DNA of 64,000 nt from Methylocella tundrae (GCF_038024855.1 NZ_CP139089.1:1674001-1738000); one strand, 5' to 3'. Positions 42,420 through 52,665 are shown, numbered from the stretch's first letter. Made by a program: numbers and translations. Notes: a model not told the origin generated them from the sequence alone.

Positions 42420-43343
42420 CTATCCGACGAGCAGCAGCGGGTTCGGCGCATGGCGGGCCCAACCCGCCTCGCTAACCAGAATATCCAGCCCCAGCGTCGC
42501 AAGGTCGTCCGCGAAGGGATCGAGCCGCATGTCCCGGGCCTGGTACAGCATCTTCGCGTAAGTGTGGCACGTGTCGCAGGTCTCAGCCTTGGCCAACCCC
42601 GCATCGCCCTCGATTCCCTTGAGCGCGAGCGCACGCGAGTCGCCGCAGGTGACGCACACGGCGCGCACATGGTTCCACGCCGTGGAGCAGAGCGAACAAT
42701 AAAGATAACGTGTTCCCGGCGTCGGGCCCGATGCGGTCACGACGCCCGCGACCGGCGTCGAGCCGCAGCAAGGGCATAGTCCGCGCTGCGGCAGCAATCG
42801 CAAGGATGACGCGGGTAAAGCCGCGGCGAGGCAGGTGAAATAGACCTGCAGCGCGGCCGCCACGTAAAGCGCGGCGCCTGCGTCCGCAACGTCCAGATCG
42901 CCATGGAGGAAACCATCGGCGAGGCCCTCGAGCGCTTCGGCGTTCCGATCGCGCAATCCCGTCACCACCGCAGGCGCTCGGAGAATTTCGGCGCCTAAAC
43001 TGTCGAGCAGCATAGCGAGGCCGTCGCGCCACACTGGATCTCGCCGGCGCCCATCCGCTGCGAGCGGCGGCATGCGCGCTTCCACAGCGAGCTCCACCGC
43101 GGCTTGCGCTGGAGGCGAGAGAGGCCCCAGCTTCGCCGCGACGGCGTGTTGAGCGCTCGCGAGCCGCGCCATGAACCGCAGCCATTCCATCATCGGATGG
43201 CCGCCCGACAAAGCCTCCAATCGGCTTGCGGTGTTGGCGAATCTTCTCGCGGGGTCACGCAGGATCAGCGGCTCCGGCGCCTTGACGCCGCCGAGCGGAT
43301 CACCGATCCAGGCGCCCTTAGGCGTCACTTCACCTTGTCTCAT
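42420..43343 (-). CDS. fdhE: formate dehydrogenase accessory protein FdhE
   Basis: A 307-residue soluble protein with the FdhE cysteine pairs CPCCGSTP, CSLCSTAWN, CVTCGDSRAL and CDTCHTYAK in the C-terminal half, which form rubredoxin-like metal sites. FdhE is needed to mature respiratory formate dehydrogenases. It is the last gene of the fdh operon, 22 bases after the cytochrome b subunit gene. Confidence 0.9.
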   Translation of the reverse strand: MRQGEVTPKGAWIGDPLGGVKAPEPLILRDPARRFANTASRLEALSGGHPMMEWLRFMARLASAQHAVAAKLGPLSPPAQAAVELAVEARMPPLAADGRRRDPVWRDGLAMLLDSLGAEILRAPAVVTGLRDRNAEALEGLADGFLHGDLDVADAGAALYVAAALQVYFTCLAAALPASSLRLLPQRGLCPCCGSTPVAGVVTASGPTPGTRYLYCSLCSTAWNHVRAVCVTCGDSRALALKGIEGDAGLAKAETCDTCHTYAKMLYQARDMRLDPFADDLATLGLDILVSEAGWARHAPNPLLLVG

Positions 43344-43365
43344 GGGCCTCGCCTCGTCTTCTCCA

Positions 43366-44037
43366 TCAGCGCGGCGGCTCGCCGCCGGCTCGCGGGTTTG
43401 GCCCCCTGGAGTCGGTCGCCGCCAGGCGCCGCAGCCACTTGCGGTGATGCCGCCAAGCCCAGCCCGGCGTAACCCAGCCTTGCGTCATCGCCCGCATCGA
43501 GCCTTTGACCCAGAACGCCGCATAGACATGGATGATCCAAACGATGATCGCGGCGATCGCCGCAAGGGAGTGCACGAGCGCCGCGACGCGCTGCGTCTCG
43601 ATCGTGGTCAGGCCCGAAAAATAGACGTCCCAGATCAAAATGCCGCTGACGAACAATGTCGGCACCAACAGGGTCATCGACCAGAACACACCTTTCTGGC
43701 CAGCGTTCAATCGTCCGATTTCGGGGATCTCCTCCTCTTCGTTCTTGAGGACGTGCGCGCCGGCCTTGAGCCATGCGAGATCGTCCGCGTTCCAGAGATT
43801 GTCGCGCCAGAATTGTATGAACATTCCCGCATAGCTGACGAGAAGCGCCACGCCGATCCACGGATGGACCGCGCGCGCCCATTGGCCGCCGCCGAACAGC
43901 CCTGACAGGAAGAACAGCATGGGGTGGAACATGGAGAGGCCAGACAGCAGCAAAAGGGCGAAGCAGCCTGCGGTGATCCAGTGATTGATCCGCTCGCCTG
44001 TGGTGTTGCGGATCAGCGTCCCTCTCGGATAGTTCAT
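43366..44037 (-). CDS. fdnI: formate dehydrogenase gamma subunit, cytochrome b556 type
   Basis: A 223-residue inner membrane protein with four helices and the haem-b and quinone-site family pattern: [23 protein letters not shown] near the start and a C-terminal His-rich helix ([18 protein letters not shown]). It passes electrons from the Fe-S subunit to quinone. The ATG overlaps the stop of the Fe-S gene as ATGA. Gene symbols follow the E. coli FdnGHI model, but the family also includes FdoGHI. Confidence 0.9.
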   Translation of the reverse strand: MNYPRGTLIRNTTGERINHWITAGCFALLLLSGLSMFHPMLFFLSGLFGGGQWARAVHPWIGVALLVSYAGMFIQFWRDNLWNADDLAWLKAGAHVLKNEEEEIPEIGRLNAGQKGVFWSMTLLVPTLFVSGILIWDVYFSGLTTIETQRVAALVHSLAAIAAIIVWIIHVYAAFWVKGSMRAMTQGWVTPGWAWRHHRKWLRRLAATDSRGPNPRAGGEPPR

Positions 44038-44945
44038 GATGCGTCATCCGCAGCGTGGAACAGGCGTTTCGCGTTCGCCTCATCGGCGGGTTCGACTTCG
44101 TTTGGCCCGACCACGACCCAATGCGCGAATCCCGCGATGGCCGCGAAAGCCATGCCGGCAAGCGCGAGGGGCTTGAGCAGTCCCTTCCAGGCCGACACCA
44201 ATGGGCTGATGCGGGGATTGTCGGGCAGTCCCGCGTAGATCGACGGGCGGTCGGCATGATGGAGGACATACATCACATGCGTGCCGCCGACGCTCGGCGG
44301 ATCATAAAGGCCGGCGTTGGCGAAGCCGCGCGATTTGAGTTCTTCAACGCGCTCACCGGCCCAATGGCTCATATCCTCCTTCGAGCCGAACATGATCGAG
44401 CCGGTCGGACACGCCTTGACGCAGGCGGGTTCTAGGCCGACCGAAACCCTGTCGGAGCAGAGCGTGCATTTATAGGATTTATGATCCTGCTTGCTGATCC
44501 GGGGGATGTTGAAGGGACATCCTTTGACGCAATAGCCGCAGCCGATGCAATTTTCGCTGATGAAATCGACGATGCCATTGGCGTATTGGACGATCGCGCC
44601 AGGCGCCGGGCACGCCTTCAGGCAGCCGGGATCCTCACAGTGCATGCAGCCGTCCTTGCGGATCAGCCATTCGAGATCGCCCTTGTCATTGTCCCACTCG
44701 GTGAAGCGCATGAGCGTCCAGACGGCGGGCTCAAGATCGCTCGGGTTGTCATAGGACCCTTCAAAGCTTCCGATCTCCGGCCGCAGATTGTTCCACTCCA
44801 TGCACGCGGCCTGGCACGCCTTGCAGCCGATGCAGCGGCTGACGTCGATGAGCTTTGCGACTTCCTGTTCGTGGTTGCGCACTGAAGGTGGCGTCAAGGT
44901 CGAAGCCGAGCGCCGGATAAGGTCCTGGGACTGCAGGTCTGCCAT
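44034..44945 (-). CDS. fdnH: formate dehydrogenase beta subunit, four [4Fe-4S] clusters
   Basis: A 303-residue ferredoxin-type protein with four cysteine groups: [45 protein letters not shown] and [23 protein letters not shown]-terminal helix ([21 protein letters not shown]) anchors it to the membrane, as in FdnH. It links the catalytic subunit to cytochrome b and starts 14 bases after the catalytic subunit gene. Confidence 0.95.
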   Translation of the reverse strand: MADLQSQDLIRRSASTLTPPSVRNHEQEVAKLIDVSRCIGCKACQAACMEWNNLRPEIGSFEGSYDNPSDLEPAVWTLMRFTEWDNDKGDLEWLIRKDGCMHCEDPGCLKACPAPGAIVQYANGIVDFISENCIGCGYCVKGCPFNIPRISKQDHKSYKCTLCSDRVSVGLEPACVKACPTGSIMFGSKEDMSHWAGERVEELKSRGFANAGLYDPPSVGGTHVMYVLHHADRPSIYAGLPDNPRISPLVSAWKGLLKPLALAGMAFAAIAGFAHWVVVGPNEVEPADEANAKRLFHAADDAS

Positions 44946-44959
44946 CAGTTCGGGCTCCT

Positions 44960-47900
44960 TCAGGCGACGGGGGCGCCAACCTTCTCGAGATTGACGAGAA
45001 AGGCCTTGAATTCAGGCGTTTGCGTGTTGGCGTCGCCGACCGAGGGCGTCAGGGTGTTGGCGCCGTAGCCTTTGCGGGCCATGCCAGTGAACCCCCAGTG
45101 GATCGGCACGCCGATCACGTGCGTTGTCTTGCCGTCGACCAGCATAGGCTTTATCCGCTTCGTCACATAGGCCTTGCAGACGATCGCGCCGCGCTTGGAT
45201 GCGACGCGCACCCAGCCTCCCTGAAGGACGCCTTTTTCCTTGGCCAGTTGCTCGCCGATTTCGACGAACTCCTCCGGCTGCAGGATCGTATTGATCAGAG
45301 CATGCTTGGTCCAGTAGTGGAAATGCTCGGTCAGCCGGTAGGTCGTCGCGACATAGGGGAAATCCGCGGCGGTCCCGAACGCCGCGCGATCGTCAGCGAA
45401 GACGCGCGCCGCGGGATTGGTGCGCACCTTTGGGTGCAGCACGTTCTGAGACGGCGATTCGAATGGTTCATAATGTTCCGGGAACGGCCCCTCAGTCATC
45501 TGGTCTCTTGCGAACAAGCGTCCAAGACCCTCGTCGTTCATGATGAACGGCCCGATATCATCTGCCGGCTTCGCGGCGGGCGCGTAGTCGGGCACGTCTA
45601 TGCCCGTCCATTGGCTGCCGTTCCATTCGATGATCGGCTTGCCCGGATTCCAGGCCTTTCCCGCGGGGTTGGCGCTGGCGCGATTGTAAAGAATGCGCCT
45701 GTTGGCCGGCCACGCCCAGGCCCAGTTCGGCGCGATGCCCTGTTCGCGCGGGTCGGTCGCATCGCGCCGCGCCATCTGATTGCCCTTTTCGGTGTAGCAG
45801 CCGGAGAAGATCCAGCAGCCGCTCGCAGTCGAGCCGTCGTCGCGCAACTGCGCAAAGCCGTCGAGCAGGCGCCCGGCTTTCGTCGTCACCGCGCCCGTAT
45901 CGTCCTTGAGATCCGCGAGAGCCTTGCCGTTCATTTCCTTGGCCAATTCCTCAGGATCGGGCTCGGTCGGATCGGTATAGGCCCAAGTCAGGTTGAGGAT
46001 CGGATCCGCAAACACGCCGCCGTCTTTGCGGTACATCTCGCGCATGCGGTGGAAAATTTGCGCCATGATCCAGATGTCGGACTTGGCGTCGCCAGGGGGC
46101 GGCGCCGCTTTCCAGTGCCATTGCAGCCAGCGCGCCGAATTGACGAGAGAGCCGTCCTCTTCGGCAAAGCATGTCGTCGGCAGCTGGAACACTTCGGTCT
46201 GGATCGAGGCCGGGTCGGACGGATTCTGCGGCCCGAAATTCTCCCAGAAACGTGAAGTCTCGGTGTCGAGCGGATCCATCACGACGAGATACTTCAGCTT
46301 GCCGAGGCCGCGGCGGATCTTGCCCTTGTCCGGGAAGGCCTGCAGCGGATTGAAGCCCTGACATATGTAGCCGTTGAGTTCGCCATGGTTCATCATCTCG
46401 AAGGCGCGGATGATGTCATAGCTGCCTGCGTCCGACTTCGGCAGGAAGTCATAGGCCCAATCATTGTCCGAGCGCGCCGCGTCGCCGTAGATCGCCTTCT
46501 GGAAACTGACAAAGAACTTGCCATAGTTGCGCCAGTAGCTGATCTGGCCACGCCGCAGCGGCTTGAATTGCCGCTTTTCCATATATTTCTGGAAGGTCGG
46601 TTCTGTCTCGGTCGGCAGCACCATATAGCCCGGCATCAGATTCCAGAGGAGTCCGACGTCGGTAAGGCCCTGAATGTTGGAATGGCCGCGCAAAGCGTTC
46701 ATGCCGCCGCCTGCGACGCCGATGTTGCCGAGCAGAAGCTGAACCATCGCCATCGCACGGATGTTCTGGGAACCGATCGAGTGTTGCGTCCAGCCGAGGG
46801 CGAACAGGCTCGTCAGCGCCTTGTCGGGCGCGGATGTCGTAGCGAAGAGCCGACAGACGTTGAGGAATTTATCCTGCGGCGTGCCGCAGATGCGCGACAC
46901 CATCTCCGGCGTGTAGCGATCGACATGGGCGCGCAGCAGATTGATGACGCAGCGCGCGTCCGTCCATGTATCGTCCGCCCTGGCATAGCCTTCGTCATCA
47001 AGCGCATAGTTCCAGCTCGACTTGTCGTAGCTGTGCGTGTCCTCCTTATAGCCAGAGAACAGCCCGTCCTCGAAAGCAAAGCCGTCCTTCACGATCAGGC
47101 TGGCGTTGGTGTAGGCGCGCACATATTCCTTCTGGATGGCGCCCTGCTCCAGAAGGTAACGGATGACGCCATTAAGGAAGGCGATGTCGGTCCCCGGCCG
47201 GATCGGGACATAAACGTCCGCGACCGACGCCGTGCGGGTAAAGCGCGGATCGACCACCACGAGCTTGGCGTTGTTCTCGATCTTCGCTTCGATCACCCAT
47301 TTGAAGCCGCAGGGGTGCGCCTCGGCTGCGTTGCCGCCCATGACCAGCACGACATTGGCGTTCTTGATGTCCTGCCAGGTGTTGGTCATTGCGCCGCGAC
47401 CGAATGATGGGGCCAAACTGGCCACCGTCGGCGCGTGTCAGACGCGGGCCTGATTGTCGAAGACCAACATCCCGAAGGAGCGGGCGATCTTCCACGTAAG
47501 ATAAGCGGTCTCGCTCGATGACGCGGACGCCGCCAGCATCCCGGTGCTCAGCCATCGGTTGACCGTCGCCCCGGCAGCGTTCTTCGCGATGAAATTCGTG
47601 TCGCGATCCTGTTTCATCAGGGTCGCGATGCGGCCGAGCGCGAAATCCCACGAAACCTCTTTGAGCTCGCCGCCGCCCGGCGCCCGATATTTCGGGGATT
47701 GCAGCCGCGTCGGCGCATGTACGATGTCGAGAAGCGCCGCTCCCTTCGGACACAGCGTGCCGCGGTTGACCGGGTGGTCGGGATCACCCTCGATGTGGAT
47801 AATGTTGGACCTCGCGTTCTTCGCGCGGTCTCCCATGCTGTAGATCAAGATCCCGCAGGCGACGGAGCAATAGGTGCAGGTGTTGCGGGTCTCCGTCGTC

Positions 47901-48031
47901 GCCGTGAGCTTGAACGGGCGGACGGAAGCAGCCAAAGCTTCGCCGGAAAGGCCGAACCCGAGAGCGCCAAGACTCGATACCGCCAAGCTGGCGCCGGTGA
48001 GCTTGATGAATCCACGCCGACTGAGTTTCAT
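44960..48031 (-). CDS. fdnG: selenocysteine-containing formate dehydrogenase alpha (catalytic) subunit, read through an in-frame UGA
   Basis: A 1023-residue molybdopterin enzyme of FdnG/FdoG type (about 1015 residues in E. coli). I start it at the ATG at 48031 ([17 protein letters not shown]), a twin-arginine signal, so the enzyme faces the periplasm. The CXXC..C..C Fe-S motif is [15 protein letters not shown]. The conserved DNQARV is followed by TGA at 47440-47438 (codon 198) and then [17 protein letters not shown], exactly the context of selenocysteine in known enzymes. A SECIS hairpin follows. Automatic callers split it at the TGA. It oxidises formate to CO2 and sends electrons to quinone. 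First gene of fdnGHI-fdhE. Confidence 0.95.
47409..47440 (-). promoter_or_regulatory. selenocysteine UGA codon with bacterial SECIS hairpin
   Basis: The UGA is at 47440-47438. After 11 bases comes GG, a bulged U, then GGCCA-GUU-UGGCC and CC (47426-47409). The layout copies the E. coli fdhF element: 11 bases from UGA to the stem, GG/CC at the base, a bulged U on the 5' side, and GU in the apical loop. SelB should bind this hairpin to direct selenocysteine insertion. Confidence 0.9.
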
Positions 48032-48622
48032 GAGCGCACGCTCCCGCGGATCTTGGCCATAGCCAACAGACACTCTAGGGCAGTCCAATCAACGCATAAA
48101 TATAGACGATATGGCCCGCGTCACAAGGAAAAGTCGCGCCAGCCTGGACGACGCGACATCATACCTCCGCGATCCGGGCGCGAGGGTCGAGACCGCACTG
48201 ACGCCGGCGCACGCATCATGTGGATGGCGTCGGGCGAGACGAAGCAGGCGCGGTTCGTCGCTTTCGGGGCGCCTGCCCGAAACGGCGCCGATTAGGGCGC
48301 CCCCGGCCTGTGTCTTCGCGGATTGGCGCCGGGCGTGCGTTGGATTTGGCGCCGCCTGGCCAGAGAGACGATTGACGAAAGGAGTTTGGCGGCTCTCCGT
48401 TCGCGCTTGTCATGCTCGCGCTCAGGCATTAGGCGTTAAGATACGCAGACCATCCGTTAAGCGCGATCATTGCGCGAGGTTGATTTGCCGGCTCTGGCGG
48501 CTCGCCCGGAATCCTTTTGTAACACGGCGCAGAAAGCTGCGCCGCCGACGCCATGGTTATTGCCTTGGAACCTCGCCGAGACTGAATTCCCCGCTCACCA
48601 AAAGCAGGAGGACATAAAACAA
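48032..48622. promoter_or_regulatory. 591-base divergent intergenic region between the formate dehydrogenase operon and an oxidoreductase gene
   Basis: Both flanking genes point outwards, so both promoters should lie here. A short AT-rich patch (ATAAATATAGACGATATGG) at about 48095-48113 is a candidate promoter area for the dehydrogenase operon. Open frames on both strands are rich in Arg and Ser and show no family character. No terminator or long repeat is visible. Confidence 0.35.
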
Positions 48623-49630
48623 ATGCCGAAAGCCATATTCGTAGAGCCCGGCGGAGGATTCGAGCGCGTGGTCGTCGGCGTGAGCGAGGCGCCAGAGCCG
48701 CAGCGCGGCGAAATAACCGTGAGACTTCACGCAAGCTCGCTCAACTATCATGATTATGCGGTGGTGAGCGGCATGTGGGGACCGAGCGAGCGGCGCATTC
48801 CGATGTCGGATGGCGCGGGCGAAGTCTGCGCCGTCGGCCCGGAGGTGACCGAGTTCGCCGTCGGCGATCATGTCGTCAGCACTTTCTTCCCTACCTGGCT
48901 CGCCGACGCTCCTGCTGTTGACAGTTTTGCGACCGTTCCGGGCGACGGCGTCGACGGCTATGCCCGTGCGATCGTAACCCGTCCGGCGACCGCCTTCACC
49001 CATGCGCCACAAGGCTACAGCCACGTCGAGGCGGCGACGCTGACGACCGCGGCCCTGACGGCATGGCGGGCGCTGCATGTCGACGATGCTCTCAAGGCTG
49101 GCGACGTCGTTCTGGTTCAGGGAACGGGCGGGGTTTCGATCTTTGCGTTGCAATTTGCGAAAATGGCCGGCGCTACCGTCATCGCAACCTCATCAAGCGG
49201 CGAAAAGCTCGAGCGGCTCAAGGCGATGGGGGCAGACCATGTCATCAACTACAAGACCGACGCCGCATGGGGAGAGACCGCCCGCCGCCTTACCGGCAAC
49301 CGCGGCGTCGACCATGTGATCGAGGTCGGCGGCCCCGCGACCCTCGAGCAATCCATGACCGCCGCCCGTGTCGGGGGCCATATCTCGGTCATCGGCATCC
49401 TGACCGGCGTCGCCGGCCCCCTTCCCCTCGTGCCGGCCCTCGTGCGGCAGTTGCGCTTGCAAGGCGTTCTTGTCGGCAGCCGCAAGCATCAGATGGACAT
49501 GATCCGCGCTATCGACGCAACCGGCATGAAACCCGTGATCGACAGCGAGTTTCCGCTCGAGGACATCGTGGAAGCTTTCCGCCATCAGGAAAGCAACAAG
49601 CACTACGGGAAGATCTGCTTGAGCTTCTGA
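48623..49630 (+). CDS. NAD(P)-dependent medium-chain oxidoreductase, quinone-oxidoreductase-like
   Basis: A 335-residue MDR-family protein started at the ATG at 48623 behind AGGAGGA; the open frame upstream is not credible. The catalytic domain (HASSLNYHDYAVVSG, SDGAGEVCAVG) has Tyr and Asp where zinc enzymes have Cys and GHE, so catalytic zinc is probably absent. The coenzyme domain follows with VLVQGTGGVSIFALQFAKMAGA and ATSSSGEKLERLKAMGAD; Ser at the strand end hints at NADPH. It stands alone, divergent from the formate dehydrogenase genes. Substrate unknown. Confidence 0.8.
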   Translation: MPKAIFVEPGGGFERVVVGVSEAPEPQRGEITVRLHASSLNYHDYAVVSGMWGPSERRIPMSDGAGEVCAVGPEVTEFAVGDHVVSTFFPTWLADAPAVDSFATVPGDGVDGYARAIVTRPATAFTHAPQGYSHVEAATLTTAALTAWRALHVDDALKAGDVVLVQGTGGVSIFALQFAKMAGATVIATSSSGEKLERLKAMGADHVINYKTDAAWGETARRLTGNRGVDHVIEVGGPATLEQSMTAARVGGHISVIGILTGVAGPLPLVPALVRQLRLQGVLVGSRKHQMDMIRAIDATGMKPVIDSEFPLEDIVEAFRHQESNKHYGKICLSF

Positions 49631-49686
49631 CCAGCGCGGCGCCGCCCGACAGCCGCCGCCGCAGGAAGAGGCGTATAAATATTTGC

Positions 49687-49706
49687 GCCCGAGGCGGGCT
49701 TCTTTA
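49687..49706 (+). terminator. short hairpin after the oxidoreductase gene
   Basis: GCCCG at 49687-49691 and CGGGC at 49695-49699 pair around a three-base loop, followed by TTCTTT. It lies 57 bases after the stop. The stem is only five pairs, so it may be a weak terminator. Confidence 0.5.
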
Positions 49707-49835
49707 TCGAGGCGGCCCGCCTCAACGCGTCAACATTGTCAGGCTCTTCTAGCCAGCCAAACGTCGTCTTTTTAAGACATACCCTACGGTTTTCGAAAGC
49801 AACAGCCTTGACGTATTTCCCCACATAGATTTTCA

Positions 49836-50081
49836 TCAAAGTTCATCATCCATATAATATCCGCGATGCCATTCCCTTGAAGTGTACCGAGTAAGGCCGC
49901 CCCAAAACATTTTGTAAAACTTAAACACGAGAATAAGCCCAATCCAAGGGGAAGCGAATACGCCAACCCAAAACCAAATTTGAAAAAGTTCGTTTGCTGG
50001 AGCGTTCCAATTTCCCTGTTGATAGATAATGGCCACTATACCAAAAACAATCCAAGCAAAGATAACCCAAAACGTCTTCAT
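49836..50081 (-). CDS. small AT-rich membrane protein of unknown function
   Basis: An 81-residue protein started at the ATG at 50081 with AAGGAG upstream. It has two predicted helices (TFWVIFAWIVFGIVAIIY and IWFWVGVFASPWIGLILVF) and a polar tail (YTSREWHRGYYMDDEL). Base composition of the gene and its promoter is far more AT-rich than the surroundings, a sign of recent transfer. It sits between an oxidoreductase gene and a decayed helix-turn-helix fragment. I recognise no family. Confidence 0.65.
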   Translation of the reverse strand: MKTFWVIFAWIVFGIVAIIYQQGNWNAPANELFQIWFWVGVFASPWIGLILVFKFYKMFWGGLTRYTSREWHRGYYMDDEL

Positions 50082-50129
50082 AATAATCTCCTTGAAAATA
50101 ATAAACACAATACGAGGGTATTATGCCTT

Positions 50130-50300
50130 CCTCAGCGTGCGTACAGCCGCGCGACTATCGGGCAAGAGCAAGAGCACTATCCTCCGGGCGATCCGATCCG
50201 GACGGCTTTCGGCCAAGAGAACCGATCAGGGCGCCTATGCGGTAGACCCAGCTGACTATGCCGCGTTTATCCTGGCGCCAACACGCCCATTGAAACGGAA
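50130..50300 (+). pseudogene. helix-turn-helix fragment of a plasmid or mobile-element gene
   Basis: In one frame the segment LSVRTAARLSGKSKSTILRA, then IRSGRLSAKRTDQGAYAVDP, reads as an excisionase-like winged helix. Similar N-termini occur on replication or mobilisation proteins of alphaproteobacterial plasmids. After about residue 85 of the open frame the similarity ends and the frame runs antisense over the ADP-ribosylglycohydrolase gene. No good start is present. I read it as the broken 5' end of a mobile-element gene. Confidence 0.4.
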
Positions 50301-50429
50301 CGTTTCACGGGCCAGAACGCGGAAGAACTCGCATGGTCTAATAGAGACCGCGTGCTACGCGCTCGCCGCGCCGCGCCGACGCGCGCCATGTGCTGGACAA
50401 TCGGGTGTGGACGATGATCGTTCGGCGCA

Positions 50430-51455
50430 TTATCGCTCCCGAAGTCCAAAACTTGAAATCAAACCGATCGGGGTCGCGCGCGGCGGTCTTTTCCCGGCTT
50501 CCAACAGCGCCATCGCCCTTTCCTCGATACGTTGACGCCAGGCGATCTTTTCGAGCCAGCGCGGCGGGATCCCGCGGCGGCCCCAGATTGCGCCCGCCAA
50601 TTGGCCAGCAACGGCCCCAACGGTGTCGGCGTCGCCCCCGAGATTGACGGCGAGGATCAGCGCCTCCTCGAAACAGTCGCTCCGCCCAACGGCCCAGAGC
50701 GCCGCCTCAAGCGTTGAGACGACATATCCGGAAGAGGAAATCGTCTCGCGGGTTTTGCTCTTCCACGCCCCAGCGGCGATGGCGCCGACGACGCCTCTTT
50801 CGCCCAATTTTCGATCGCGCAAAACCTCCTCCTTGTCGCCTCCGGCAATGGCTTCGACAAGAAGCCGCGCAAAAAAAGCACAGGCCGCCTGGCATACGAC
50901 CGCCGGATGGGTTGTCTTGCTTTGCAGCTCCGCAAGGGTGGCGGCTACATCAGGATCGGGCGCGGCAAACAATGCGACCGGCGCAAGCCGCATCAGCGAG
51001 CCATTACCGGCCCGGTTGGGGTCTCCTCGCCCTACCCCGGCAAGCTTGCCTGTCCGATGGAAATCAGTGAGCGCTTCCCGCGTCGCGACGCCGATATCAA
51101 AACAGCGGCCGGTGACGCTGTTTTCCCCCTCGCGCCACCAGAGGACAAATCGGCGCATGAGGTCGAGCGGATCAAAAGTGCGCCGCGCGATAAGAGAGTC
51201 GGCCAGACACAGCGCCATACTGGTGTCGTCGGTCCATTCGCCGGGTTTCAGGTTAAATGGGCCTCCGCCGATGATGTCGCGCACCTCCGGATGGCTATCC
51301 CGCTTTGAGAATTCGAGCGCCGCACCGAGCGCATCCCCGACGGCGAGGCCAAGTAAGGCGCCAAGAGCGCGGTCGAGATTGATCTCGCGGCTGCGGGAAA
51401 CGCCAGTTCTGCCGCGGTCTTGAAGGTCGTCGTCGAAAAAGGACTCGCTGATCAT
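50430..51455 (-). CDS. ADP-ribosylglycohydrolase family protein
   Basis: A 341-residue protein of the DraG/ADP-ribosylhydrolase fold. Metal-binding motifs are GAMLGLAVGDALG-like (GALLGLAVGDALGAALEF), the acidic GEWTDDTSM and the C-terminal LGGDADTVGAVAGQLAGA. It would remove ADP-ribose from protein or nucleic acid. It is preceded on the same strand by a WYL-domain regulator (184-base gap). Such pairs occur in defence and RNA or DNA repair contexts, but no ADP-ribosyltransferase is adjacent. The catalytic family is certain; the target is not. Confidence 0.85.
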   Translation of the reverse strand: MISESFFDDDLQDRGRTGVSRSREINLDRALGALLGLAVGDALGAALEFSKRDSHPEVRDIIGGGPFNLKPGEWTDDTSMALCLADSLIARRTFDPLDLMRRFVLWWREGENSVTGRCFDIGVATREALTDFHRTGKLAGVGRGDPNRAGNGSLMRLAPVALFAAPDPDVAATLAELQSKTTHPAVVCQAACAFFARLLVEAIAGGDKEEVLRDRKLGERGVVGAIAAGAWKSKTRETISSSGYVVSTLEAALWAVGRSDCFEEALILAVNLGGDADTVGAVAGQLAGAIWGRRGIPPRWLEKIAWRQRIEERAMALLEAGKRPPRATPIGLISSFGLRER

Positions 51456-51639
51456 GTTTGATCCTAAAGAAAAATCGTTCCTCGAAAATGAGCCATGAAA
51501 TTTATAATGAGCAACTACGTCAGACTCGGACGCTCCCGATAAGGGACCTCCGAACTATGATTTTATCGGCTGAAACGAATCTGCTTCCAGCGCGCCGCAT
51601 CGTCCTGCGCATGGCGATCTTCGCCTCCGGGCAAATCAA

Positions 51640-52665
51640 TCATGACGTTGCCGTCTTGCTTGCACGGGCTCTGCTTTTCGATAAGCGGTGATGCGCGTGA
51701 AGCGCCGCGACCTGGTCCCACATGAGTTGTTTGAGCCGCTCGGACGCGAGGATCGTCACCGTCGGTCCCCAGGTCATCAGATGATGCACAATCTGGAGCA
51801 GGCCTCCCGCTCGAAAGCTGACCGTCACCGACCCGTCATTTTCATCCGCCATCTGTTGGGTTGGATGAAACAGATAGGTGCGGGCGTCGGCGGCCGCGGA
51901 CGCATCAAAGCGCAGTACGATATCCTCGGGCTCCTCCTGAAATACGCCGAACGAGCGTGAAGCATAAGCGGCGAGATCAAATCCCTCCGGCGGCGCGCCT
52001 GGTTCGTCGGTGACCTCAACGTCGTGAATGCGGTCGAGACGGAAAAGCGCCAGTTCCGGCTTTCGCTTGACGCTGGCGACGAGGTAATAGCGGGGCGCGA
52101 ACAGGATCCCATAGGGAACCACCGTGTGTCGACGCGCGGCGTCGCTGTGGTTGCCTTCATAACGAAACCTTATGATCCTGCCGGCGAGCAGGGCCTCTCT
52201 CAGCGCTTTGAGCACGGCCGGGTCGGCGAGCGGACGCGGCCCTACCTGCCGCGCGAAGGCCTCCGCGCGAATCTGATCTTCGACATCAATGTCGAGCCGC
52301 CGGCGATCAGCCTCGCGCAGGCTGGCGCGGATCTTCTGATCCAGTGACCGCAAGGTTATCGCGCGGCCGACATCTCGGCCAGTCTCAAGGGCGCGCGCCG
52401 CGTTTTCCAGTTCGGTCAGTTCGAGCGCCGTCGGCGCCACGGCGAAATTGCCGAGGCCGCGCGCGGCGATGCGAAAGCGCATCTTGCGGCCGTCTTCCAC
52501 GCGCTCAAGCAAGCCGAATGTGGCCTCCACAGCATCGCGCATCCGTTCCGCCGTGCGACGGCTGACGCCCGCGGTCTCCGCCATTTCCTCGATCGTCAGA
52601 CCTTCCGCGCTAGCTGCGAGCGCGCGCGCGAGACTCAACACGCCCACCGACTTTTCGAAACGCAT
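51640..52665 (-). CDS. WYL-domain transcriptional regulator
   Basis: A 341-residue protein started at the ATG at 52665 (MRFEKSVGVLSLARALAAS); longer forms lack a supported start. The N-terminal winged helix (LTIEEMAETAGVSRRTAERMRDAVEATFG) is followed by the WYL ligand domain (HTVVPYGILFAPRYYLVASV, LFRLDRIHDVEV) and a C-terminal extension. WYL regulators sense nucleic acids or nucleotides and often control defence genes. It probably controls the ADP-ribosylglycohydrolase gene downstream. Confidence 0.85.
   Translation of the reverse strand: MRFEKSVGVLSLARALAASAEGLTIEEMAETAGVSRRTAERMRDAVEATFGLLERVEDGRKMRFRIAARGLGNFAVAPTALELTELENAARALETGRDVGRAITLRSLDQKIRASLREADRRRLDIDVEDQIRAEAFARQVGPRPLADPAVLKALREALLAGRIIRFRYEGNHSDAARRHTVVPYGILFAPRYYLVASVKRKPELALFRLDRIHDVEVTDEPGAPPEGFDLAAYASRSFGVFQEEPEDIVLRFDASAAADARTYLFHPTQQMADENDGSVTVSFRAGGLLQIVHHLMTWGPTVTILASERLKQLMWDQVAALHAHHRLSKSRARASKTATS

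Noticed and set aside
47438..47440. Nonsense mutation splitting the formate dehydrogenase gene
   Set aside because: The TGA sits at the known selenocysteine position, is followed by a SECIS hairpin, and selA, selB, selC and selD are present. Selenocysteine is the better reading.
48111..48617. 168-residue open frame between the formate dehydrogenase and oxidoreductase genes
   Set aside because: Arg/Ser-rich composition, no recognisable motif, no good ribosome binding site, and it covers the expected divergent promoters.
50029..50535. 168-residue continuous frame with an HTH start taken as an intact regulator
   Set aside because: Only about 45 residues resemble an HTH. The first 35 codons are AT-rich upstream DNA, and the last third is antisense to the ADP-ribosylglycohydrolase gene.
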